From JALRLA01 sp046047755 (lineage in GTDB: Bacteria > Bacteroidota > Bacteroidia > NS11-12g > UBA955): a DNA stretch of 11,551 nucleotides. The DNA lies in contig JBJOHK010000157.1 of NCBI GenBank assembly GCA_046047755.1, positions 1-11,551 of the forward strand, written 5' to 3'. Positions 5,923-11,551 of the stretch are shown piece after piece. The first letter of the stretch is position 1. Each line of letters begins with the position of its first letter. The notes beneath the pieces are model-generated. The model did not search any database and was not told the origin of the DNA. It saw nothing but the letters and a program-made list of their open reading frames with translations. Made by a program: the position numbers and the translations under genes.

Positions 5923-6882
5923 TCAATCGAAGCGCGTTGATTCTTGTTGGGCCATTTCCAACATCTCACGGTATTCCGCATCACTCAAGTCATTGCGGTA
6001 AAAGAAGGCCGGGTTCAGCGGGCGGTTGCCCAAACGAACCTCGTAATGGAGGTGAGGTCCCGTAGAACGGCCAGTAGAGCCTATGTATCCGATGAGTTGA
6101 CCGCGTTTGACCTTAGTGCCGGGTTTGACGGCAAAGCGACTCAAATGGGCGTAGAGGGTCGTGTATCCGTAGCCATGGCGAATGACAATGTGTTTTCCAT
6201 AACCCCAGTTCATCGACTTGATCTCGGCTACAACACCGCTACCAGTGGCATAAACCTCGGTACCCGTTTCAGCCGTAAAATCCATTCCAGCGTGAAAGGT
6301 AGAAGTGTGGTAGAAGGGGTCTTTTCGGTAACCGAAGCCTGAGGCCATGCGGCGCAACTCTTTGTTGGCCACGGGCATGATAGCGGGCATCGCATCGATC
6401 AAATCCTGCCGGTTTTTCGCCAGCTTTTCCAACTGAGCATAACTGGCCACCTGGGTCTGGGCCAAGGCTTCCAGTCGGTCCATCTTTTCCTTTAAGCGCC
6501 GCACAATCTTTCCTTGTGGCAGTTTGAGAAGTTCAGCGTAATCTTCGCCGCGAGGGTCTTTTTTCTTGGGGGGATCGACGTTGTAAATGGCTCGGTAAAT
6601 ATCAGCATCGCGGGTTTGCAACTCCTGAAGCTGCTGTTCCATGGAACCGATCTGGCTTTCCATCAAATTGAGCTCAGCTTTTAGGGCCCGGTTTTGTTCC
6701 CTAACCAAGCGGTCAGCGGGGGTAGAAAAAAAGCGATCAAATACGAAGCTGGAAGCTAGAATCACCAATATTAGCAGCGATACCATACCCGCCAAGCGCC
6801 AGCGAATGTAACTGGCCTTTTGGCTAACCCTCTCAAACATAAGGGTTTTGGGGTTGTACACATACTTGGGTGACCGGGCCAT
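5923..6882 (-). CDS. Membrane-anchored M23-family (LytM-type) metallopeptidase
   Basis: This 319-aa inner-membrane protein is predicted to face the periplasm and to cleave, or bind and help cleave, peptidoglycan cross-bridges. Order of parts: short cytoplasmic N-terminus, one transmembrane helix (about 31-48), a Leu/Gln/Glu-rich coiled coil (about 55-95), a second helical stretch (about 125-162), then the LytM/M23 fold (about 180-293). Zinc ligands are visible: H197 and D201 in HAGMD, and H279 in the HLH motif (277-279). H246 (YAHL) and H277 are the expected catalytic histidines, so the site is complete and the protein is probably an active enzyme, not a degenerate EnvC/NlpD-type activator. 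The first ATG gives the right distance to the membrane helix. It lies 39 nt after the hexapeptide gene and 112 nt before MerR, on the same strand. Confidence 0.94.
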   Translation of the reverse strand: MARSPKYVYNPKTLMFERVSQKASYIRWRLAGMVSLLILVILASSFVFDRFFSTPADRLVREQNRALKAELNLMESQIGSMEQQLQELQTRDADIYRAIYNVDPPKKKDPRGEDYAELLKLPQGKIVRRLKEKMDRLEALAQTQVASYAQLEKLAKNRQDLIDAMPAIMPVANKELRRMASGFGYRKDPFYHTSTFHAGMDFTAETGTEVYATGSGVVAEIKSMNWGYGKHIVIRHGYGYTTLYAHLSRFAVKPGTKVKRGQLIGYIGSTGRSTGPHLHYEVRLGNRPLNPAFFYRNDLSDAEYREMLEMAQQESTRFD

Positions 6883-6899
6883 TGGGGCTCTTTTGATAC

Positions 6900-6907
6900 C
6901 AAAAATA
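6900..6907 (-). promoter_or_regulatory. Candidate -7 box for the M23 peptidase gene
   Basis: On the minus strand TATTTTTG (plus 6900-6907) is a perfect TAnnTTTG, 17 nt before the ATG at 6882, in the 39-nt gap after the hexapeptide gene. No TTTG was seen 19-20 bp upstream, so it may be only a weak internal promoter. Confidence 0.35.
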
Positions 6908-6921
6908 ATGCCAAGAAGCCC

Positions 6922-7455
6922 TTATTGGGTCTGTTGAGCGTAATGTTCGCGGTAAGATTGGGCTCTGTGAATGTACTCATCCACGTTGCTTTGTATGCGA
7001 TCGAGGGTTTCAGGCCCTAAGGTTTTTACCACCTTGGCGGGTGTTCCTAAGACCAAGGAAAAGGGGGGTATGATGGTATTCTGGGGTACCAAAGCATTGG
7101 CCCCGATGATGCTTCCATGCCCAATGTGGGCCTTGTTGAGCACGACGGCATTCATGCCTACCAGTACATGGTGTTCAAGCGTGGCTCCATGAACGATAGC
7201 CCCGTGGCCCACAACGCAGTCGGGCCCAATGGAGCAAGGATCACCTGGGTCGGCATGCAATACGGCGTTATCCTGGATGTTGCTGCGATCACCCACCTGT
7301 ATCTGATCGGTATCTCCCCGGAGCACAGCTCCAAACCAAATGGACACTTGCTCGCCCAAGTTGACGCGCCCAATGGCTGTCGCATTGGGCGCTAGAAAGC
7401 AGTCTTTGCCCACCTGAATGGGCCGTTTCAAGATTTCGTTTAGACTTTCTGGCAT
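6922..7455 (-). CDS. Gamma-carbonic-anhydrase-like left-handed beta-helix (hexapeptide) protein
   Basis: This 177-aa protein belongs to the YrdA/PaaY/CaiE branch of gamma-carbonic anhydrases, trimeric left-handed beta helices that carry a metal between subunits. The hexapeptide repeats run from about residue 13 to 140. The three metal-binding histidines are visible: H67 (VLHAD), H84 and H89 (VVGHGAIVHG). R46 and D48 (LRGDTD) and Q61 D62 (IQDN) are the usual conserved active-site residues, followed by the family's LGTPAKVVK (136-144). Some members hydrate CO2 and others are acyl-CoA-related or of unknown role, so activity is uncertain. I start it at the ATG at 7455, which gives the normal family N-terminus (PESLNEILKRP). 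An upstream in-frame ATG at 7530 would add 25 unrelated residues and run into hutI. A strong promoter match lies just upstream. Confidence 0.93.
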   Translation of the reverse strand: MPESLNEILKRPIQVGKDCFLAPNATAIGRVNLGEQVSIWFGAVLRGDTDQIQVGDRSNIQDNAVLHADPGDPCSIGPDCVVGHGAIVHGATLEHHVLVGMNAVVLNKAHIGHGSIIGANALVPQNTIIPPFSLVLGTPAKVVKTLGPETLDRIQSNVDEYIHRAQSYREHYAQQTQ

Positions 7456-7466
7456 AGGAACTGCCT

Positions 7467-7497
7467 CAAATATGCTTTTTTTGTACCGATGCGCAAA
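7467..7497 (-). promoter_or_regulatory. Bacteroidota sigma-factor promoter for the hexapeptide gene
   Basis: On the minus strand, TTTG (plus 7494-7497) is followed by exactly 19 bp and then CATATTTG (plus 7467-7474), which matches TAnnTTTG at all but the first base. This is the best promoter match in the window. It lies 11 nt before the ATG at 7455, which supports that start. Its -33 end overlaps the first codons of the divergent hutI, so the two genes share a very compact control region. Confidence 0.65.
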
Positions 7498-8721
7498 CTC
7501 TTTACCGGTATTTCCCAATTGGCGGGTCATTTGCCCGAAAGCGAATCCTTCCGTTCGGGGGCTGAGATGAGCCAGATGGAACCTTTGAAGGATGCTTATC
7601 TGTTGGTGGAAGATGGCATCATCTTAGATTTGGGTACTGGTGAGCCTCCTCGGGCCGATCTGAGGGTGGATCTGGGAGGTGTTGAAGTCATGCCGGGCTA
7701 TGTAGATTCGCATACCCATGCTGTTTTTGCAGCCCCGAGACACGAGGAATTTGCCCTTCGTTTGAAAGGGGCTTCGTATGAGGAAATCGCCGCCGCAGGC
7801 GGCGGCATATTGAACTCTGCCGCCAAGATGGCCTTGGTTTCGGAAGAGCAGTTGTACCGGCAATCAGAAGCCTTCGTGCGCAACATGTTGGCTCATGGTA
7901 CGACTTGTTTGGAGATCAAAAGTGGCTATGGCCTGAGCATAGAATCCGAACTAAAAATCTTACGGGTAGCTCGTCGTTTGCAAGAGAATTTACCTTTAAC
8001 CATTCGCACCACCTTTTTGGGAGCTCACGCCTTTCCCAAAGAATACAAGGGCAGGGAAGATGACTATGTAAACTTGGTGATTGAAGAAATGCTGCCCCGC
8101 GTGCTTGACCAAGGGCTAGCCGATCATATCGACGTATTCTGCGACCGCGGGTTTTTTACGGTTGAGCAAACCGCCCGCATATTGGAGGCCGGCGCGCGCG
8201 TCGGCCTCCCCGCTAAAATTCACGGCAACGAACTAGGATTGACGGGAGGTGTTCAAGTAGCCGCGGCCCACAAGGCCTACAGCGTCGATCACTTGGAACA
8301 CTGCGGCCCAGAAGAAATTGCTTGCCTGCAAAACAGCGAGGTAGTTCCTGTGGCCCTGCCTGGCACCTCCTATTTCCTGGGGCTGCCCTACACGCCCGGC
8401 CGCGAGTTGATTTCAGCCGGCCTCCCCTTGGCCATTGCCTCTGATTTCAATCCAGGATCCAGCCCGCTTTTGAGCATGCAGTCTATTGTGGCGCTCGCCT
8501 GCACCCAAATGAAACTCATGCCGGAAGAGGCACTTTGGGCCTCGACAGCCAATGCGGCTCGCGCCCTCCGACTCGAAGATCAGTTGGGTTCATTGTCAGT
8601 GGGCAAACGCGCTGACTTCTGGACGACAAGAAGCCAAGACGCCTGGTTGTCGGTTCCCTATTTCATGGGCGTCAACCATGTACAACGCGTGTTCGTGGGC
8701 GGTGAAGAGCAGTCTTCGTAG
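7489..8721 (+). CDS. hutI: Imidazolonepropionase HutI
   Basis: HutI hydrolyses 4-imidazolone-5-propionate to N-formimino-L-glutamate, the third step of histidine catabolism in the cytosol. The 410-aa length is normal for this amidohydrolase TIM barrel. Metal ligands H75 and H77 (DSHTH), H245 (KIHGNE) and D319 (SDFNPG) are present, with catalytic E248 and H268 (DHLEH). Substrate-site motifs RLKGASYEEI (91-100), GGGI (104-107), IKSGYGL (143-149) and LGAHAFP (177-183) are intact. The ATG at 7489 gives the usual start (KLFTGISQLAG). Only a -7-like TTTTTTTG (7476-7483, one mismatch to TAnnTTTG) precedes it by 5 nt, so the mRNA may be nearly leaderless. hutH, hutU and the formiminoglutamate-degrading genes are not in the window, so hutI is not in a visible hut operon. 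Confidence 0.98.
   Translation: MRKLFTGISQLAGHLPESESFRSGAEMSQMEPLKDAYLLVEDGIILDLGTGEPPRADLRVDLGGVEVMPGYVDSHTHAVFAAPRHEEFALRLKGASYEEIAAAGGGILNSAAKMALVSEEQLYRQSEAFVRNMLAHGTTCLEIKSGYGLSIESELKILRVARRLQENLPLTIRTTFLGAHAFPKEYKGREDDYVNLVIEEMLPRVLDQGLADHIDVFCDRGFFTVEQTARILEAGARVGLPAKIHGNELGLTGGVQVAAAHKAYSVDHLEHCGPEEIACLQNSEVVPVALPGTSYFLGLPYTPGRELISAGLPLAIASDFNPGSSPLLSMQSIVALACTQMKLMPEEALWASTANAARALRLEDQLGSLSVGKRADFWTTRSQDAWLSVPYFMGVNHVQRVFVGGEEQSS
8184..8209. repeat. GC-rich inverted repeat inside hutI
   Basis: GGAGGCCG (8184-8191) pairs perfectly with CGGCCTCC (8202-8209). The 10 bases between can extend the stem through one G-T wobble and three further pairs, leaving a 2-nt loop. It covers codons 232-241 (EAGARVGL region), an alpha-helical stretch outside the catalytic motifs. 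It resembles the hairpins at 1769, 3141 and 4151 in GC-richness and coding location. Confidence 0.65.
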
Positions 8722-8783
8722 AAGTTTCATCGTCAATTTATTGCCACCCGTACAAAGCCCGTGATTATGGGAATTTCGGATTG

Positions 8784-8791
8784 TATCTTTG
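8784..8791 (+). promoter_or_regulatory. Candidate -7 box for the bacilliredoxin gene
   Basis: TATCTTTG is a perfect TAnnTTTG match in the 74-nt gap after hutI, ending 4 nt before the ATG at 8796. No TTTG lies 19-21 bp upstream. If used, it would give a leaderless or near-leaderless mRNA. Confidence 0.4.
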
Positions 8792-8795
8792 TCCC

Positions 8796-9212
8796 ATGCC
8801 TTATCCAGAAATGCTCGTAGCGCCCATGCGCGCTGAATTGACCAATCAAGGTTTTCAGGAATTGAAATCGGCTGAAGAAGTAGCCGCTGCGATGCAAGCC
8901 AATGACGACACTGCTTTGGTGGTGGTGAATTCCGTCTGCGGATGCGCAGCCGGTACCTGTCGTCCCGGTGTAGTGAAGAGTTTGCAAGGCGATAAGAAGC
9001 CTGCCAAATTGTTCACGGTGTTCGCCGGTCAAGATTTGGATGCTACGGCTGCGGCTCGTGAATACATGATGCCTTATCCCCCGAGCTCACCCGCTATCGC
9101 CTTGTTCAAAGGCAAAGAATTGGTGGCTATGATCGAGCGTCACAACATCGAAGGCCGCAGCGCCGAGATGATTGCCGATGCTTTGCAAGGCGCTTACGCC
9201 GAGCACTGCTAA
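8796..9212 (+). CDS. BrxA/BrxB-family bacilliredoxin (CGC motif)
   Basis: This 138-aa thioredoxin-like cytosolic protein belongs to the bacilliredoxin (DUF1094, YphP/YqiW) family, which in Firmicutes removes bacillithiol from S-bacillithiolated proteins. It shows the family start PYPEMLVAPMRAEL (2-15) and the signature VNSVCGCAAG (44-53) with the active-site C48-G49-C50, followed by RPG (56-58). It ends with a helical region and a C-terminal Cys (C138). An extra Cys, C55, lies five residues after C50 (AAGTCRPG), a position usually not Cys in members I know. The frame is open upstream to a TTG at 8781, but ATG 8796 gives the normal family N-terminus. Whether this organism makes bacillithiol cannot be judged here; a general disulfide role is possible. 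A terminator follows. Confidence 0.93.
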   Translation: MPYPEMLVAPMRAELTNQGFQELKSAEEVAAAMQANDDTALVVVNSVCGCAAGTCRPGVVKSLQGDKKPAKLFTVFAGQDLDATAAAREYMMPYPPSSPAIALFKGKELVAMIERHNIEGRSAEMIADALQGAYAEHC

Positions 9213-9230
9213 GCTGATTTTTGAATTGCT

Positions 9231-9238
9231 TATATTTG
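9231..9238 (+). promoter_or_regulatory. Candidate -7 box for the M4 protease gene
   Basis: TATATTTG matches TAnnTTTG perfectly and lies directly before the terminator hairpin, 27 nt before the protease ATG. No TTTG lies 19 bp upstream. Transcription from it would start inside the 5' arm of the hairpin, so the new transcript could not form the full terminator. Confidence 0.4.
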
Positions 9239-9265
9239 AGGGAGCCCAAGTGGTTCCCTTTTTTT
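9239..9265 (+). terminator. Rho-independent terminator after the bacilliredoxin gene
   Basis: AGGGAGCC (9239-9246), loop CAAGT, and GGTTCCCT (9252-9259) form an 8-pair stem with one G-T wobble. It is followed by an uninterrupted T-tract (9259-9265) running right up to the ATG at 9266. It lies 26 nt after the bacilliredoxin stop. This is the only convincing intrinsic terminator in the window. Confidence 0.75.
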
Positions 9266-11551
9266 ATGTTCTGGCAGAGAGTTCTCTTCGTTTTACTGAC
9301 TTCGGTTGCTGCGCTGCAAGCTCAGCCCTTACCCCATACCTGGAACCACGAGCAATTGGGTACGGTGGCTTTTGTGCAATTGGAGCGGCCTATTGCCGTA
9401 GAGGATTGGCCGGTATTGGCCGAGAAATTGGGAGCGGCCCAAGGCAGTCGCTGGCGTGAGATTTCCAGATTTAGCGATGAGTTGGGCCAAGAACACATTC
9501 GATTGCAACAGGTGGTTTCCTCGTCTGATGTATATTTCGGCGAGGCCATTTTGCACCTTCGTTCCGGCCGCATATTTCGCGTAAACGGAGCCTTGGTTCC
9601 AAGCCGTTTGTTATCGGCTGACCCGGTGAAAAACCTGCGCGATCCGATGTTCGATTTGCAACACTATTTGGATCAGCAACCCGTGGCTCGTTGGGCCTGG
9701 GAAGATGAGGGCATGACCCGCTTGTTTCAACAGGTCCAGGGGCGTTCTGATACTGGATTTTATCCGCAGGCGAAAATGGTGTGGTATGCCCCGGTCAACC
9801 AATTGGATCAGGCGCATCGTTTGGCTTACCAATACAAGGTCTATGCCGCTGATACGGCCTGGGCCCGAGAGGTGTTCTTGGACGCCGGAACAGGAGCTTT
9901 GCTCGGCGAACACGAACTCATTCACCATACTGATGTGTTGGGCAAGGCCAAGACCAAGTATTCCGATACCCAGTCTATGGTCACCGATAGCATCGGTTCC
10001 GGTCAATACCGACTGCGCGAGGCCGGTCGAGGAAATGGCATCGAAACCTACGACATGAACAACGGCACGAACTACAATTCGTCTGTTGATTTTACCGATG
10101 CCGATAACTTTTGGAACAATGTCAATGCCCAGAAGGATGAGGTGGCGCCTGATGCCCACTGGGGGGCGCAAATGACCTTTGATTACTTCAAAAAGGAACA
10201 CAACCGCAACAGTTACGACAACAACAACGCGAAGATTTTCAGCTTCGTACACTATTCTTCCAACTACAACAACGCCTTTTGGAACGGCTGGTGCATGACC
10301 TATGGCGACGGGAATGGTACCACCTTCACACCTTTGACGGCCATCGATGTATGCGGGCATGAGATCGCCCATGCGGTGACCAGCAACACGGCCAACTTGG
10401 TCTACAGCTATGAGAGTGGCGCCTTGAATGAGAGCTTCTCCGATATTTTCGGAAATGCCGTTGAGCAATATGGGCGTCCGAATGACTGGAACTGGCGCAT
10501 TGGCGAGGACATGACTCCCTCTGGAGCGGGAATTCGCGCCATGGAGAACCCCAACTTGTTCAACCAGCCCAAGTTTTACAAGGGGGTCAAATGGTACAGC
10601 GGTACCGGCGACAATGGTGGGGTGCACTACAACAGCGGGGTTCAAAACTATTGGTTTTACCTGCTCAGCGAAGGGATTTCGGGAACCAATGAAAAGGGCT
10701 GGAGTTTCTCGATCGATAGCTTAGGTATGGAAGAGGCGGGCAAAATTGCCTACCGCAACCTGAGTGTATACTTGACCAAATCGGCCCAGCACAGCGATGC
10801 GCGTACCTATTCCATCATGGCCGCTACCGATTTGTACGGCAACTGCTCTCCTGAGGTCATTTCGGTGACCAATGCCTGGTGGGTTTGCGGAGTGGGAAGC
10901 AAATACGACTCCGCCTACGTGAAGGCCGATTTTCGCTCTGATAGCCTGGTCTGCCGCACCGGTCAATCGGTGCAGTTTGCGAACAAGAGTGAGAATTTCA
11001 TCTCTTTGACCTGGTACTTTGGCGATGGTTCTACTTCTACAGCCCTTAATCCTACTCACGCTTACAGCAGTTACGGAACCTACGATGTATCGCTGAAAGC
11101 GGTGGCCTGCTCGGGTACCGATACCGATTCCATTTTCATGGCGGGCCAAGTGCAGGTCGATTCGATGGCCGACCTCTGTTTCGGAGTCTTCATGCCCGAA
11201 AGCGGCCGCGATACGGCTTCGGCTTGTTTTGGATTCATTTACGACGACGGGGCTGATGGCACCTATAACCCCAACCGCAATACGGCCTTGGTGCTCTCTG
11301 TGCCGGGTGCTGATTCCCTTCGGTTTCGATTCTTGTTTTGCGATTATGAAAGCGGCTATGACTCCCTAGTTCTATTCAAAAACGACGAGTCTTGGGTCAA
11401 TAAATTGGGTCGTTTGACCGGCAGCAATCCCGCTTTGCAGGGCAAAGCTGTGGGTACTTGGCATCAGTTTGCCGGCCATACCTTGATCCTGAAAAACTAT
11501 ACCGACCCAGCGGTCGAAGGCGCGGGATTCAAAATCGAATTTGAGGGGATT
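9266..11551 (+). CDS. Secreted thermolysin-like (M4) metalloprotease with PKD and CUB-like domains (3' truncated)
   Basis: The frame is open for 762 codons from ATG 9266 to the window end. It has a signal peptide (about 1-20, ending ALQAQ), an FTP/PepSY-type inhibitory propeptide (about 75-220; HIRLQQVV, YFGEAILHL, VFLDAGTGALLG), then the M4 catalytic domain (about 228-545). Thermolysin hallmarks are present: DAHWGAQMTFDYF, AFWNGWCMTYGDG, the zinc motif HEIAH (H365, E366, H369), third ligand E389 in NESFSDIFG, and catalytic H454 in GGVHYNSG. Spacings H369-E389 (20) and H369-H454 (85) equal those of thermolysin. A PKD domain follows (about 553-630, WYFGDG at 583-588), then a CUB-like domain (about 636-762, YESGYDSL). 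The C-terminus is missing, so a type IX secretion signal can only be presumed. It probably degrades extracellular proteins. The start is fixed by the signal peptide. Confidence 0.93.
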   Translation, partial: MFWQRVLFVLLTSVAALQAQPLPHTWNHEQLGTVAFVQLERPIAVEDWPVLAEKLGAAQGSRWREISRFSDELGQEHIRLQQVVSSSDVYFGEAILHLRSGRIFRVNGALVPSRLLSADPVKNLRDPMFDLQHYLDQQPVARWAWEDEGMTRLFQQVQGRSDTGFYPQAKMVWYAPVNQLDQAHRLAYQYKVYAADTAWAREVFLDAGTGALLGEHELIHHTDVLGKAKTKYSDTQSMVTDSIGSGQYRLREAGRGNGIETYDMNNGTNYNSSVDFTDADNFWNNVNAQKDEVAPDAHWGAQMTFDYFKKEHNRNSYDNNNAKIFSFVHYSSNYNNAFWNGWCMTYGDGNGTTFTPLTAIDVCGHEIAHAVTSNTANLVYSYESGALNESFSDIFGNAVEQYGRPNDWNWRIGEDMTPSGAGIRAMENPNLFNQPKFYKGVKWYSGTGDNGGVHYNSGVQNYWFYLLSEGISGTNEKGWSFSIDSLGMEEAGKIAYRNLSVYLTKSAQHSDARTYSIMAATDLYGNCSPEVISVTNAWWVCGVGSKYDSAYVKADFRSDSLVCRTGQSVQFANKSENFISLTWYFGDGSTSTALNPTHAYSSYGTYDVSLKAVACSGTDTDSIFMAGQVQVDSMADLCFGVFMPESGRDTASACFGFIYDDGADGTYNPNRNTALVLSVPGADSLRFRFLFCDYESGYDSLVLFKNDESWVNKLGRLTGSNPALQGKAVGTWHQFAGHTLILKNYTDPAVEGAGFKIEFEGI

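Noticed and set aside
7456..7530. N-terminal extension of the hexapeptide protein to the ATG at 7530
   Set aside because: The extra 25 residues are not part of the family, they would overlap hutI, and the strong promoter match at 7467-7497 would lie inside them.
7789..7806. 8-bp hairpin GCCGCCGC-AG-GCGGCGGC in hutI
   Set aside because: It encodes Ala-Ala-Ala-Gly-Gly-Gly within the conserved HutI GGGI motif. GCC and GGC codons are mutually complementary, so the palindrome follows from protein constraint and codon choice. It is a caution for the other hairpins.
8781..8795. TTG start for the bacilliredoxin
   Set aside because: It would add five residues encoded by the -7 box itself; ATG 8796 gives the conserved family N-terminus.
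9611..10645. Long minus-strand open frame (344 codons)
   Set aside because: It lies wholly antisense to the M4 protease catalytic domain. The plus frame has all thermolysin motifs with exact spacing, while the minus frame shows low-complexity Val/Ile/Gly runs typical of an antisense shadow.
10955..10972. Inverted repeat GCACCG / CGGTGC in the protease gene
   Set aside because: A 6-bp stem with a 6-nt loop is expected by chance several times in a window this size.
10721..11149. Minus-strand 142-codon open frame
   Set aside because: Antisense to the end of the M4 domain and the PKD domain of the protease; no recognisable motif.

Overview
The window looks like a chromosomal segment of a Bacteroidota bacterium, plausibly a marine or freshwater flavobacterium/cryomorph-like relative. 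This rests on three things. Intergenic regions carry the phylum's TAnnTTTG -7 boxes, in one case with a TTTG -33 box 19 bp upstream. Starts lack obvious Shine-Dalgarno sequences. The gene set is typical of the phylum: a Bacteroidota-style S1/P1-nuclease/phospholipase-C-like protein, an M23 peptidase next to a MerR regulator, a CGC-motif bacilliredoxin, and a secreted thermolysin-like protease with PKD and CUB-like modules. No rRNA, tRNA, CRISPR array, transposase or phage gene was seen.

Layout. Bases 1-1045 (+) hold the C-terminal peptidoglycan-binding domain of an OmpA-family protein, then a LOG-family phosphoribohydrolase 2 nt later. Bases 1056-7455 are all on the minus strand and read right to left. 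They encode a gamma-carbonic-anhydrase-like hexapeptide protein, a membrane-anchored M23 peptidase, a MerR regulator overlapping by 4 nt a small predicted beta-barrel protein, a 417-nt gene-free stretch with a 78-bp tandem repeat, a 524-aa predicted outer-membrane beta-barrel protein, pdxJ, and the S1/P1-like secreted protein. Bases 7489-11551 are on the plus strand: hutI (divergent from the hexapeptide gene), a bacilliredoxin, a rho-independent terminator, and an M4 protease that runs off the window without a stop.

Function. The genes are mostly housekeeping plus cell-envelope functions: vitamin B6 synthesis, histidine catabolism, thiol redox, peptidoglycan binding and hydrolysis, outer-membrane barrels and secreted hydrolases. 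They do not form one obvious pathway. The probable co-transcribed groups are OmpA-LOG, MerR-barrel, and 524-aa barrel-pdxJ-S1/P1.

Most unusual features: (i) several short, perfect, GC-rich hairpins inside coding sequence, including three back to back at 4151-4215; (ii) the 78-bp tandem repeat with a palindromic GTAATTAC core at 4385-4604; (iii) several genes whose -7 box ends only 4-5 nt before the ATG, which predicts leaderless or nearly leaderless mRNAs; (iv) a terminator whose T-tract abuts the protease ATG, with a -7 box just before its stem. I found no clear evidence of a new defence or mobile system.
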